A stretch of 64,000 nt of DNA from Desulfarculaceae bacterium. Lineage in GTDB: Bacteria > Desulfobacterota > Desulfarculia > Desulfarculales > Desulfarculaceae. The translations under genes and the position numbers were made by a program. The notes beneath the pieces are model-generated. The model did no database searches. It was given only the letters and a program-made list of their open reading frames with translations, and was not told the origin of the DNA. Shown here piece after piece: positions 24,788 to 33,696 of the stretch (its first letter is position 1; each line of letters begins with the position of its first letter). The stretch covers positions 124,001-188,000 of the forward strand of contig JAIPEN010000003.1 in NCBI GenBank assembly GCA_021737145.1, read 5' to 3'.

Positions 24788-25315
24788 TCAGCCCATCTGC
24801 TCGAGATAGACCTTGGCCTTGGCGGCCAGATCGGCCAGCTGGCGCGAGACCTCCTCGCGCTCGGCGGGCTTGAGCTCGCGGATCACCTTGGCCGGCTGGC
24901 CCAGCACCAGCACCCCCTCGGGCACTTCCATGCGAGGCGGCACCACGGCCCCGGCCCCCACCAGGGCGCCGGAGCCCACCACCGCGCCGTCAAGCACGAT
25001 GGCCCCGATGCCCACCAGGGCGCCGGTTTTCACCGTGGCCCCGTGCAGGCAGACCTGGTGGCTCACCAGGGCGCCGGGCTCCACGATCACCGGCTTGCCC
25101 AGGGGGGCCTCCACCAGGGCCAGGTCCAGCACCGCGCTGCCCCGGCCGATCTCGATGCGGTCGTCATCGGCCCTGAGCACCGCGCCGGGCCAGACCATGG
25201 CCCCGTCGGCCAGATCGACCTGGCCCAGCAGGCGGGCCGAGGGGTCCACGAACACGCCCGCGCCCAAACGGGGGGAGTGTTCCCTGAAGGGAGTGAGCAA
25301 GGCTTTGTCGGCCAT
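24788..25315 (-). CDS. Gamma-carbonic anhydrase-like hexapeptide protein
   Basis: 175 residues built of left-handed beta-helix hexapeptide repeats (for example VKTGALVGIGAIVLDGAVVGSGALVGAGAVVPP). It matches the CaiE/PaaY/YrdA branch. Of the three zinc histidines of gamma-CAs, two are visible (SHQVCLHG, about 97-104), but the first, normally in the D-x4-H strand, appears as Glu in LDLALVEAP. Such proteins often sit beside CoA genes (PaaY is a thioesterase), and this one follows a thiolase by 17 bases. True carbonic anhydrase activity is therefore doubtful. Confidence 0.75.
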   Translation of the reverse strand: MADKALLTPFREHSPRLGAGVFVDPSARLLGQVDLADGAMVWPGAVLRADDDRIEIGRGSAVLDLALVEAPLGKPVIVEPGALVSHQVCLHGATVKTGALVGIGAIVLDGAVVGSGALVGAGAVVPPRMEVPEGVLVLGQPAKVIRELKPAEREEVSRQLADLAAKAKVYLEQMG

Positions 25316-25332
25316 GTCGCCGTCCTTTCGTT

Positions 25333-26592
25333 CTAGCGGCTGAAGATGGCCGCGATGCCCTGGCCGCCGCCGCCGCAGATGGTGACCAGGCCCTTCTTGG
25401 CGTCCTGGCGCTTCATCTGGTGCAGCAGGGTGGTGGTGCGCATCACGCCGGTGGCCCCGATGGGATGGCCCAGGGAGATGCCCGAGCCGTTCACGTTGAT
25501 CTTGCTGTCATAGTCTTCCTGGGGCACGCCCATGAGCTTGGCGTCGGCCAAAAGCTGCACCGCGAAGGCCTCCTGGATCTCGAACAGCTCGATGTCGGCC
25601 AGCTCCATGCCCGCCTTGGCCAGGGCGCCGTTTACCGCCACCGGCACGCCGGGGTAGGTCAGGGTGGGGTCGCAGGCGCCCACCGCCGCGCCCTCGAACC
25701 AGGCCAGGGGGGTGAGGCCCAGTTCCTTGACCTTGCTCTCGGACATGAGCACGATGGCCGCCGCCCCGTCGTTCTCCGAGGAGCTGTTGCCCGCGGTGCA
25801 TACGCCGTCGGGATACACCGTGCCCAGCTTGGCCAGCTTTTCCGCCGTGGTGCCGGGCCGGGGGGTCTCGTCGGCGTCCAGGCTGGCCGGGCCCTTCTTG
25901 CTGGGCGGCAGAGGCACCGGCACCAGCTCGTCGGCGAACAGCCCCTTTTCCATGGCCGCCACCGCCTTGGCATGCGACCGGGCCGACCACTCGTCGGCCG
26001 CCTCGCGGGTGATGCCCTCTTGCTTGGCCGCGGTCTCGGCCCAGGCCATCATGGAGTTAAGCTCGCCGTAGCGGTCGATGGGCTGGGACATGACCCGGGC
26101 CCGCTGGATGCGGTCATAAAAAGGCACGCCCCACATGGCCATGGCGCCGTGCCCCCGGGGCATGAAGCCCCACTTGGGGTCCTTCTTGCCGCCCAGGCCC
26201 CATTTGATGTCGCCGGGCAAATACATCTCGGCCCGGCTCATGCTCTCCATGCCCGCGGCCACGGCGACCTCGGCGTTGCCGGTCTGGATCTTCATGGCCG
26301 CGATCCAGATGGCGTCCACCCCGGAGCAGCAGCGCCGGTCCAGGGTCAGGGCGCCCACCTTGTCGGGCCAGCCGGCCTCCAACAGGGCCACGCGCCCCGC
26401 GTTGGCGCATTCGCCGTTCTGATAGGCCTGGGCGGTGACCACCTCTTCCACCGCCTCGGGCTTGAGGCCGATCTTGTCCAGGGCGGCGTTGAGCACCAGG
26501 GCGCCCAGGGTGGATACGGGCACCTCCTTGAGCGCGCCGCCGTAACGGCCGATGGGGGTGCGGACCGCGGAAACCAATGCTACTCTTTCCAT
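25333..26592 (-). CDS. Acetyl-CoA C-acyltransferase (thiolase)
   Basis: 419 residues. The covalent cysteine lies in LDRRCCSGVDAIWIAA (about 87-102), the second block with NVNGSGISLGHPIGATGVMR (about 347-366) contains the active-site histidine, and the C-terminal CGGGGQGIAAIF (about 405-416) carries the acid/base cysteine. It cleaves 3-oxoacyl-CoA with CoA to acetyl-CoA and a shortened acyl-CoA, or condenses two acetyl-CoA. It is slightly longer than the usual 390. Upstream are two CoA-transferase genes on the same strand, so beta-ketoacid breakdown is a likely role. Confidence 0.92.
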   Translation of the reverse strand: MERVALVSAVRTPIGRYGGALKEVPVSTLGALVLNAALDKIGLKPEAVEEVVTAQAYQNGECANAGRVALLEAGWPDKVGALTLDRRCCSGVDAIWIAAMKIQTGNAEVAVAAGMESMSRAEMYLPGDIKWGLGGKKDPKWGFMPRGHGAMAMWGVPFYDRIQRARVMSQPIDRYGELNSMMAWAETAAKQEGITREAADEWSARSHAKAVAAMEKGLFADELVPVPLPPSKKGPASLDADETPRPGTTAEKLAKLGTVYPDGVCTAGNSSSENDGAAAIVLMSESKVKELGLTPLAWFEGAAVGACDPTLTYPGVPVAVNGALAKAGMELADIELFEIQEAFAVQLLADAKLMGVPQEDYDSKINVNGSGISLGHPIGATGVMRTTTLLHQMKRQDAKKGLVTICGGGGQGIAAIFSR

Positions 26593-26657
26593 GTTTTTCT
26601 CCTCGGGGAGGCCGGCCGCCTCCGGTGCTGTTTCGGTTGAAAGTCCTTGTCTCCGGG

Positions 26658-27419
26658 TCAGCCCAGGATAAGGCGGCCTGGATCGATGTCCCGCCGAAGG
26701 GTGGTCAACTCCTTCTCGTTGGGAGGCTCGGCCTCCCGGGCCTGGGACACGTCCAGCTCGAAGCCGGTGTTTTCCCGCACCTGCTCCGGTGCCACGCCGG
26801 GATAATACTGCTCCAGATACATGTATTTGGTTTGCTCGTCGAACTTCATCACCCCCAGATCGGTGACCACGGCCATGGGGCCGCCCCGCTTGAAGCCGGC
26901 CTTTTGGCGGGAGTCGCCGCCGCTGAGCCAGCCCGGGCTGGAGAGATAGTCCACCTGGGGCACGAAGCGCCGCTTCTGGTGGGCCATGAAGATGATGGAG
27001 CCATAGGCCAGGCTGGCCGCGTCCAGGGCCCCTCCCGCGCCGGGGAAGCGGGCGCTGGGGCGGTGGTAGTCGCCCAGGGCGGTGGAGTTAAGGTTGCCGT
27101 GGGGGTCTATCTGGGCCGCGCCCAAAAAGGCGATGGTCCTGAGCCGCCGGTGCACCAGCACCGCGAAGGCGTCTATCAGGCCGGTGTTCAGGCAGGTCCC
27201 GGACATCACCCGGGGGTCGGCCACGGCCAGGGGCAGCTCGTGCAGGGAGGGGTCGATGCCGCCGGTCTCGAAAAACACCACCGAGTTGGGGGCGTAGATG
27301 TGCTTGGCCACGGTGGCGGCCAGCATGGACAGGCCGGTGCCCGCGAAGAGGATGTCCCCGTCGTTTACCAGGCGGCCGGCGCTGATGGCCATGATCTCTT
27401 TTCTGGTGTAGTCGGACAT
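26658..27419 (-). CDS. CoA-transferase subunit B (glutaconate-CoA-transferase-like)
   Basis: 253 residues of the class I CoA-transferase beta-subunit family. Visible: MSAGTG-like opening replaced by DILFAGTGLSMLAATVAKH (about 22-40), VVFFETGGIDPSLHELPL (about 47-64, the glutamate here is the candidate covalent residue), and a downstream GGALDAASLAYGSI block. It pairs with the alpha subunit 15 bases upstream. The relatives IpdAB are hydrolases of the same fold that lack a catalytic Glu; retention of Glu here favours transferase activity. Substrate unknown. Confidence 0.85.
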   Translation of the reverse strand: MSDYTRKEIMAISAGRLVNDGDILFAGTGLSMLAATVAKHIYAPNSVVFFETGGIDPSLHELPLAVADPRVMSGTCLNTGLIDAFAVLVHRRLRTIAFLGAAQIDPHGNLNSTALGDYHRPSARFPGAGGALDAASLAYGSIIFMAHQKRRFVPQVDYLSSPGWLSGGDSRQKAGFKRGGPMAVVTDLGVMKFDEQTKYMYLEQYYPGVAPEQVRENTGFELDVSQAREAEPPNEKELTTLRRDIDPGRLILG

Positions 27420-27434
27420 TGTCTGCTCCTCGCG

Positions 27435-28412
27435 CTAGCGCCGGTCCAGGCCCGGGGCGTAGCCCAGCACCCGGTTGGCCTTGATGCGTTCCAGGTCCGG
27501 GGCGCCCACCTTGGCCAGGTATTCCTCCTGGGTCTGGAAAGGCAGCACCCACTCTTCCAGGTAGCGCTGGAAGCCATCGTCGCTGGAGGCGTAGTCCCGG
27601 TAGAGCTTCAAATGGGTGGGGTCGTAGTCATAGTATTGGTGGCAGGCGGTGGGATGGGCCCCCACGGGCGCCGGAATCACCGCGTCCACCAGGAAGGAAG
27701 GCAAGGTGTTCTGGTCCGGGTCCTGGCGCAGGTAGTCCTCGGGCACGATCTCCTCGCAGGTGACGATCACCGCGTCCGAGGCCCGGGCCTGCTCCACGTC
27801 CAGGAAGGTGAGCCCCTTGATGCGCACCGTGCCCCCGGTGCCCACGCACTGGGCGTGCAGCAGGGTCACGTCCGGCTCCAGGGCCGGCAGCAGCACCACC
27901 GGGTCTTCCTCCTCGGCAAAGGGGTTCTGGTCCACCACCATCTTTTTCTCGGGTATCTTGCCCTGGCCGCGCACCTCGGGGCCGAAGCCCCATTTTTCCA
28001 GCACGTCGGTGCCCAGGCCGGAGCGGCTGGGGATGAAGGGCAGGCCCAGGGAGCCGGCCAGGAACCGGAGGCTCATGTGGAAGTTGGAGTAGTCCTCCAC
28101 CAAGATATCGCCCCGGCTGGCCGCGGCCCGGAAGCGGATGCCGGTGGGCGCGAAACGGGCCACCCCGCCGTAGGCCAGCTCCACCTTGGACACGCAACCT
28201 GCTCCTATAAGTAGGTCCAGGGCCTGGCCGTGGGAGTGCACCGCCAGGTGAAGATCGCGGCGCCCGGCGCGTATGATCTCCCGGGTGATGAGCATGGGGT
28301 TGCGGTTTACCGTGAAGCCACCCAGGGAGACCATGGCCCCGTCGGGCACGAAGCGCTCCACCGCCTCGGCGGTGCTCATGAGCTTTTTTTGCATGGATGG
28401 TGTGAATTCCAT
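27435..28412 (-). CDS. CoA-transferase subunit A (glutaconate-CoA-transferase-like)
   Basis: 325 residues, size of GctA/IpdA. Marks: VPDGAMVSLGGFTVNRNPM (about 22-40), LHLAVHSHGQALDLLIGAGCV, VEDYSNFHMSLRFLAGSLGLPFIP (start about 106) and SGLGTDVLE. Forms a hetero-complex with subunit B that moves CoA between a donor thioester and an acid. It is 22 bases downstream of the IclR gene on the same strand. In this order (iclR-gctA-gctB-thiolase-gammaCA) the unit looks like an IclR-controlled acid-degradation operon. Confidence 0.85.
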   Translation of the reverse strand: MEFTPSMQKKLMSTAEAVERFVPDGAMVSLGGFTVNRNPMLITREIIRAGRRDLHLAVHSHGQALDLLIGAGCVSKVELAYGGVARFAPTGIRFRAAASRGDILVEDYSNFHMSLRFLAGSLGLPFIPSRSGLGTDVLEKWGFGPEVRGQGKIPEKKMVVDQNPFAEEEDPVVLLPALEPDVTLLHAQCVGTGGTVRIKGLTFLDVEQARASDAVIVTCEEIVPEDYLRQDPDQNTLPSFLVDAVIPAPVGAHPTACHQYYDYDPTHLKLYRDYASSDDGFQRYLEEWVLPFQTQEEYLAKVGAPDLERIKANRVLGYAPGLDRR

Positions 28413-28433
28413 AGATTGATCAATCCTTAAAGG

Positions 28434-29240
28434 TCAATGAAGCGTCCCGGGCTCCGGCCCCAGGGCCGGATAGGGTCCCTTGTATCCCATGAGGCTGCTC
28501 AGGTGGCGGCCCTGGTTCACCAGCTCGGCGGAGACTTTTTCCTGGTTGAGCTCCTCCACCCCCACGGGCAGCGACGCGCTGATGGCCGCGACCACCCGGC
28601 TCTTGGAGTCCAGCACCGGCGCGGCCAGGGAGTGCAGGGCCAGGGAGGCCTCGCGGTCGCTCTCGGCCAGGCAGACGCGGCGTATGGCCGCCAGGTTTTC
28701 CTTGAGGGCCTTGCGGTCGGTGATGGTGTGGGTGGTGAGCCGCTCCAGCTTCAGGCTGCCCACCAGGGCGTTTAGCTCGCGCTCGGGCAAGGCGGCCAGC
28801 ATCAACTTGCCCATGGAGGTGCAATAGGCGGGCAGGCGCGATCCCTCTTGCAGGTCGAACTTGAAAAAGCGCTCCACCTCGTGGCGGTAGATGATGACCA
28901 CCTCGTGGCCCTCGAGCACCGAAAGGTTAACGGTGCAGCCCTGGTGGCGCGAAAAACCCTCCAAAAGGGGCTCGGCCATGCGCCTGAGGTCCGAGCCGCC
29001 GCTGAAGGCCTGGCCCAGGGCCAGCACCCGGGGAGAGAGGAAAAAGCGCTTGTGCCGGTCGCGGCCCAAGTAGTCCAGGGTGACCAGGGTGTGGGTGAGC
29101 CGCTGCACGGTGGCCAGGTTCATGCCGGTCACCCCGGCCAGCTCGGTGAGGGTGAGGCGGGGCCGCCTCGGGCTGAAGGCCTCCAGCAGGCGCATCCCCT
29201 TGGCCAGGGATTTCACGAATAAGCGACCTGTTTCCGCCAT
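28434..29240 (-). CDS. IclR-family transcriptional regulator
   Basis: 268 residues: winged helix-turn-helix (about 8-70; LTLTELAGVTGMNLATVQRLTHTL) and the C-terminal GAF-like ligand domain (about 80-255) with PAYCTSMGKLMLAALP and DREASLALHSLAAPVLDSKSRVV. I start at ATG 29240. It heads the gct-thiolase unit on the minus strand and is divergent from a Zn-alcohol dehydrogenase, with operator-like repeats in between. It likely senses an intermediate of the nearby catabolic pathway. A longer upstream reading was rejected because it runs into the divergent gene. Confidence 0.88.
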   Translation of the reverse strand: MAETGRLFVKSLAKGMRLLEAFSPRRPRLTLTELAGVTGMNLATVQRLTHTLVTLDYLGRDRHKRFFLSPRVLALGQAFSGGSDLRRMAEPLLEGFSRHQGCTVNLSVLEGHEVVIIYRHEVERFFKFDLQEGSRLPAYCTSMGKLMLAALPERELNALVGSLKLERLTTHTITDRKALKENLAAIRRVCLAESDREASLALHSLAAPVLDSKSRVVAAISASLPVGVEELNQEKVSAELVNQGRHLSSLMGYKGPYPALGPEPGTLH

Positions 29241-29264
29241 GCCCGGTCCCGCCTTCCTTGTAAT

Positions 29265-29330
29265 TGTCGCATTGCGATAATTATAATTGCATTGCAACTG
29301 CAATATAGACCGATGTATGCTGCCGGTCAA
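29265..29330 (-). promoter_or_regulatory. Promoter and operator cluster between iclR and the alcohol dehydrogenase
   Basis: Minus strand TTGACC (29330-29325), 17 bases, TATATT (29307-29302), an excellent sigma70 match. Just downstream, around 29269-29305, ATTGC/GCAAT pentamers recur about the palindrome AATTATAATT (29278-29287), with TTGCATTGCAA (29287-29297) an inverted repeat of its own. This fits IclR self-control and control of the divergent gene. Confidence 0.55.
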
Positions 29331-29420
29331 GTCCAGTTCACCTAGTGGGCGGCGGGAGCTTTCGCCTTTGGGCCGGGTGTGATAAACCGGGGGCGTATCT
29401 TTTTGTCGGGAGGCAACAGC

Positions 29421-30521
29421 ATGATTCAGAGCAAGGCCATGGTGGTCACGGGACCCAAGCAGATGGAGATGAGAAGTTTTCCCCTGCCCGAGCTGGGAGC
29501 GGACGACGCTATCTTGAAAATGGAGTTGGCGGGGGTGTGCGGTTCGGACCCGGGCATCTTCAAGGGCAAGGCGGGGCGGGCTCCCCGGCCCTACCCCATC
29601 ATCCTGGGCCACGAGATCGTGGGGCGCGTCGAGGCGGCTGGCGATGAGTTCCTGGCCCGGCGCGGCCTGGAGCTGGGCGAGCGGGTCATCGTGGAGTATG
29701 CCTTTGGCTGCGGCAACTGCGCCCCCTGCCGGGCGGGCCGCTACACCCTGTGCGACGAGCTCAAGTACTACGGCTCCATGGTCAGCTGCAAGGAGCCTCC
29801 CCACCTTTTCGGCGCTTATACCCAATATCTCTACCTCCCGCCCCGGGCCATGGTGCACAAGGTCGGCGACGAAACCTCCCCCGAGCAGGCGGTGCTCATC
29901 TCGGCCATCCTGGGCAACGCGGTGCGCTGGCTCACCCGGGTGGGCGATCTCAAGGGCGGCCGCAGCGTGGCCATCGTGGGACCGGGCCAGCAGGGCCTGG
30001 CCGCCACCATGGTGGCCCGGGCCTGCGGGGCCAGCCCCATCATGGTCCTGGGCCTGGAGCGCGACGCCGACCGCCTGGACATGGCCGCCAAGCTGGGGGC
30101 CGACGTGACCATCATGTCCGACCGCGAGGACCCGGAGGCCGCGGTGGCCCGGGCCACGGACGGCCAGATGGCCGAGGTGGTCATGGACGTGAGCGGCCAC
30201 CCCTCGGGCGCGCCCCTGGCTCTGAGCCTGTGCGGCCTGGGGGCCACCCTGGTGCTGCCTGGTCTCTACGGCATGACCACCGAGATTCCCCTGCTGCTGG
30301 ACAAGGTGGTGGTCAAGGAGCTGAAGGTGCTGGGGGCCTATTCCCAGGACTACGAGGCCGTGGAAGCGGCCATCAAGCTGGCCCGCCGCCACGATCTGCC
30401 CCTGGCCGACCTGATCAGCCACCGCTTCCCCCTGGCCGAGGCCGAGCACGCGGTGCACCTGGTGGGGGGCGACGTGCCCGGCGAGGTGCCCATGAAGGTG
30501 GTCCTGGAACCCTGGAGCTAA
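29421..30521 (+). CDS. Zinc-dependent alcohol dehydrogenase family protein (MDR)
   Basis: 366 residues. Catalytic zinc site GVCGSDPGIFKG (about 37-48) and GHEIVGRV (about 60-67), structural zinc loop CGNCAPCRAGRYTLC (about 96-110), and an NAD-binding Rossmann motif VAIVGPGQQGLAA (about 183-195). It oxidises or reduces an alcohol/aldehyde or sugar-alcohol type substrate with NAD(P). I chose ATG 29421, with GGGAGG seven bases upstream, over an earlier in-frame start 14 codons before. Divergent from iclR, so probably part of the same regulon. Confidence 0.85.
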   Translation: MIQSKAMVVTGPKQMEMRSFPLPELGADDAILKMELAGVCGSDPGIFKGKAGRAPRPYPIILGHEIVGRVEAAGDEFLARRGLELGERVIVEYAFGCGNCAPCRAGRYTLCDELKYYGSMVSCKEPPHLFGAYTQYLYLPPRAMVHKVGDETSPEQAVLISAILGNAVRWLTRVGDLKGGRSVAIVGPGQQGLAATMVARACGASPIMVLGLERDADRLDMAAKLGADVTIMSDREDPEAAVARATDGQMAEVVMDVSGHPSGAPLALSLCGLGATLVLPGLYGMTTEIPLLLDKVVVKELKVLGAYSQDYEAVEAAIKLARRHDLPLADLISHRFPLAEAEHAVHLVGGDVPGEVPMKVVLEPWS

Positions 30522-30528
30522 GCTCCGG

Positions 30529-31518
30529 CTAGTCCAGCTCCCGGAGCAGGCGGCTGATGGCCAGCAGGGCCCGGTCGCGGCGGCTCACCGCGGCCTTGGT
30601 CTTTTCCGGGCCCCAGTCGTAAAAGCCCTGGCCGCTCTTGAGGCCCAGCTCGCCGCGCTCCACCTTTTCCCTGAGCAGGGGCGAGGCGGTGGTGCGGTTG
30701 TCCAGGCGGGGCAGCAGATAGTCCTGCACCTTGAGGGTCACGTCCAGGCCGCCCATGTCGGCCCGCTCCAGGGGCCCCAAAAAGGCCAGGCGCAGGCCGA
30801 AGCCGTACTTGACCACCCGGTCCACGTCCTCGGCCGAGGCCACCCCGGACTCCACCAGGGACATGGCCTCGCGCTGCAAGGCGTGCTGCATGCGGTTGCC
30901 CAAAAAGCCGGGGATGTCCTTGTTCACCCTCACCGGCTCCTTGCCCAAACGCTCCACCAGGGCGGCGGCCTCTTCGAAGACCTGGTCCGTGGTCAACTCT
31001 CCCTTGACCACCTCCACGCAGGGCACCACCTGAGGCGGGTTCCAGAAGTGCAGCCCCACCAGGCGCTCGGGCCGGGCCATGTTGGCCGCGATCTCGCTGA
31101 TGCGCAGGGCCGAGGTGTTGGACACCAGCAGGGCCCCGGCCGGGGCGGCCTTTTCCAGGCGCGCGAAGAGCCCCTGTTTCAGGGACAGATCCTCGAAAAC
31201 CGCCTCGATGACCACCTCGGCCTCGGCGCAGGCATCCTCCAGGCTGGCGGCCGGAGCTATGTTGTCCAGGCAGGCCGCGGCCTGCTCCGGGCTCACCAGG
31301 CCCATGTCCTTGAACACGGCCAGGCTCTCGTCCACCCGCTGCTTCAGACGCTCCAAGGAGGCCGGGCTCTCGTCCCACACCAGCACCGCATGGCCGGCCA
31401 GGGCCAGATCCTGGGCGATGCCGTGGCCCATGGTCCCGGCCCCGATCACCGCGGCCTTGGGCGCCGCGCCCCTTTCCTCCTTGGCCTGGGGGCTGGCGCC
31501 CCCTTTTCCTTCGGACAT
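30529..31518 (-). CDS. 3-hydroxyacyl-CoA dehydrogenase family protein
   Basis: 329 residues. The NAD site is AAVIGAGTMGHGIAQDLALAG (about 23-43), the substrate side has VGLHFWNPPQVVPCVEVVKG (about 147-166; the active-site His and Asn-Pro are present), and KDIPGFLGNRMQHALQREA lies near the middle. It oxidises 3-hydroxyacyl-CoA to 3-oxoacyl-CoA. The N-terminal 20 residues (GKGGASPQAKEERGAAP) are an uncommon polar extension. Convergent with the alcohol dehydrogenase, and only five bases after the 56-residue membrane-protein gene on the same strand. Confidence 0.9.
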   Translation of the reverse strand: MSEGKGGASPQAKEERGAAPKAAVIGAGTMGHGIAQDLALAGHAVLVWDESPASLERLKQRVDESLAVFKDMGLVSPEQAAACLDNIAPAASLEDACAEAEVVIEAVFEDLSLKQGLFARLEKAAPAGALLVSNTSALRISEIAANMARPERLVGLHFWNPPQVVPCVEVVKGELTTDQVFEEAAALVERLGKEPVRVNKDIPGFLGNRMQHALQREAMSLVESGVASAEDVDRVVKYGFGLRLAFLGPLERADMGGLDVTLKVQDYLLPRLDNRTTASPLLREKVERGELGLKSGQGFYDWGPEKTKAAVSRRDRALLAISRLLRELD

Positions 31519-31522
31519 AGCG

Positions 31523-31693
31523 TCAGGACCTCGGCTTCCAGAGGATGCGGTAGAACACGATGACGACCAGGCTCCAGGCCAGCAGGCCCAGCAGGAACAG
31601 GTTGTAGTGGGTCACCCCCACGTTGGTCACGCGGGCGTACCACATCAACATGGCGGTCACCACGATGGGAATCCAGGCCAGTATCTTGCTCAT
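31523..31693 (-). CDS. Small membrane protein coupled to the TRAP permease
   Basis: 56 residues, starting ATG 31693 (overlapping the permease stop as ATGA) and ending TGA 31525-31523. It has two hydrophobic segments: about 3-19 (ILAWIPIVVTAMLMWYA) and about 30-48 (LFLLGLLAWSLVVIVFYRI), separated by a polar loop, and a basic tail. The coupling suggests a partner of the fused TRAP permease. I do not recognise a family. Too short for many gene callers. Confidence 0.6.
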   Translation of the reverse strand: MSKILAWIPIVVTAMLMWYARVTNVGVTHYNLFLLGLLAWSLVVIVFYRILWKPRS

Positions 31694-33654
31694 GCCACCA
31701 CCTCCGGAGCCAGCGCGGTGTCGCTTTTATGCTGCCGCCAATGGAAGAAGAACACCACCACGGCCAGGACCCCACCCGCCAGATCGGTGAGGATGTCGGG
31801 ATGGAACATCATCAGGGCGGCGATGCCCATGAGGATGCGCACCGGCCAACCGGTTCTGCCGAGCATCCAGCCCTCGGTGGTGACGGTGAGGGCGTAGATG
31901 CCCACGAAGCCTCCGGTCACGGCGGATACGATGTGGTACCAGTCGCCCACGAAGACCATGGCCGGGTTGAACACGAATACAAAGGGCAGGATGTATTTGG
32001 CTATCCCCAGCCGGAATGAGTGAAACCCCGTCTGCATTGGGTTTGACCCTGCTATGCCTGCCGCCGCGAACGAGGCCAGGGCCACCGGCGGGGTGATTGC
32101 CGAAACCAGGCCGAAGTAGAAGGCGAACAGGTGGGCCGAGATGGGAGCCACGCCCATCTTGGTCAGGGCCGGGATGACCAGGGCGGCCAGGGTGATGTAG
32201 ACCGCGGTGGTGGTCAGGCCCATGCCCAGGATCAACGAGGCGATCATGGTCAGGATAAGGGCGATCCACAGCTCGCCCCCGGCCACGGTCACGATGACGT
32301 TGGTGAACTTGAGCCCCAGGCCGGAAACGAACACGCAGCCGATGATGATGCCCGCGGTGGCGCAGGCCACCGACACGCTCACCGCCTGGCGCGCCCCCTC
32401 TTCGAGGGCCGAGAATATCTCCGTGGGGCTCATGCGGGTTTCCTTGCGCAGGGAGCTGAGCACCAGGATGGAGATGATGGCCCAGAAGGCGGCGAACATG
32501 GGGGTGTAGCCGATGATCATCAGCACCACGATCACCAGGATGGAGATGAACAAATGGCCGCCCCGCTTGAGCTCTTGCTTCAGGTTGGGCAGCTCCTCCT
32601 TGGGCACCGTGGCCAGGTTTTTCTTGCGCGCCTCGAAGTGCACCATGATGAAGATGCTGAAGAAGTAGATAAGGGCCGGGAACAGGCCGGCCAAGGCCAC
32701 GTAGAGATAAGGCACGTTCATGAACTCGGCGATGACGAATGCCGCCGCGCCCATCACCGGAGGCATGATCTGCCCGCCGCTGGAGGAGCAGGCCTCCACC
32801 GCCCCGGCGAAGTAGGGCTTGTAACCGATGCGCTTCATCAGGGGGATGGTGAAGCTGCCGGTGGTGACCACGTTGGCCACCGCCGAGCCCGACACCGAGG
32901 CCATGAGGCAGGAGCTGACCACCGAGGCCTTGGCCGGGCCGCCCACCCGGCTGCCGGTCAGGGCCAGGGCCACGTTGATGAAAAACCGCCCCGCTCCCGA
33001 GCGGACCAGAATGGACCCGAAGAGGATGAACAGGAAGATGTAGGTGGCCATCACCATCAGGGGGATGCCGTAGATACCGTTCTCGCGCATGAACAGGTAA
33101 TCGATGATGGTGAACCAGTCGCTGGGCGGGCCGTAGAACAGGCCGAAGAAATAGTCGGAGAAAGTCGTCTGCACCAGGAAAAAGGCGGCGATGATCACCA
33201 TGGCCCAGCCCACCACCCGGCGGGTGACTTCCAGGAGCAGGATGATCATTATGGTGCCGGCCCAGATATCCATGTCGGTCAGGTCGCCCCGCCGGAAGAT
33301 GAAGGCGTCCAGATCCCACAGGGTGTAGACCTGAATGGCTATGGTCAGGGCCACGAAAAACAAATCCAACCCGAACCAGGCGTTCTTGGGCGCGGTCCAG
33401 GAGGAGCGCCCCAACGGCCTGAGCATGAAGCACAGCACCATCACGAAGGCCAGGTGGGTGGAGCGGAAGGCGTGGGCCTCCAGGGAGCCGGCATAGGCCA
33501 CATACAGGTGGTATATGCTCAGGGAGACCGACAGCAGACAGACAAACAGCTCCAGGGGATGAGCCAGAAGGCCTTTTTTCTGTTTAAGCAACCATTCGAG
33601 GATGCTTTCCTTCTTACCCTCTTCGTATTCCAGTTTTTTTACTTCGGTGGACAA
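31690..33654 (-). CDS. TRAP transporter fused permease (4TM/12TM, TAXI-type)
   Basis: 654 residues, with a small DctQ-like membrane part joined to the large DctM-like part in one chain, as in TAXI-family TRAP systems. The DctM core shows SGSAVANVVTTGSFTIPLMKR and ACSSSGGQIMPPVMGAAAFV. It imports an organic acid with Na+/H+ using the binding protein encoded upstream (33744-34712). I place the start at TTG 33654, preceded by GGGAG; an upstream GTG at 33699 falls inside a hairpin and is unlikely. Transport direction and substrate unknown. Confidence 0.85.
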   Translation of the reverse strand: MSTEVKKLEYEEGKKESILEWLLKQKKGLLAHPLELFVCLLSVSLSIYHLYVAYAGSLEAHAFRSTHLAFVMVLCFMLRPLGRSSWTAPKNAWFGLDLFFVALTIAIQVYTLWDLDAFIFRRGDLTDMDIWAGTIMIILLLEVTRRVVGWAMVIIAAFFLVQTTFSDYFFGLFYGPPSDWFTIIDYLFMRENGIYGIPLMVMATYIFLFILFGSILVRSGAGRFFINVALALTGSRVGGPAKASVVSSCLMASVSGSAVANVVTTGSFTIPLMKRIGYKPYFAGAVEACSSSGGQIMPPVMGAAAFVIAEFMNVPYLYVALAGLFPALIYFFSIFIMVHFEARKKNLATVPKEELPNLKQELKRGGHLFISILVIVVLMIIGYTPMFAAFWAIISILVLSSLRKETRMSPTEIFSALEEGARQAVSVSVACATAGIIIGCVFVSGLGLKFTNVIVTVAGGELWIALILTMIASLILGMGLTTTAVYITLAALVIPALTKMGVAPISAHLFAFYFGLVSAITPPVALASFAAAGIAGSNPMQTGFHSFRLGIAKYILPFVFVFNPAMVFVGDWYHIVSAVTGGFVGIYALTVTTEGWMLGRTGWPVRILMGIAALMMFHPDILTDLAGGVLAVVVFFFHWRQHKSDTALAPEVVA

Positions 33655-33696
33655 GGTGTAAGCTCCCTGGGCTGAAATCCACTGTTTGGGTTTGGG

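Noticed and set aside
26658-28412. Assignment of the CoA-transferase pair as IpdAB steroid hydrolase
   Set aside because: A candidate catalytic glutamate is retained (FFETGG), and no steroid-degradation genes accompany it.
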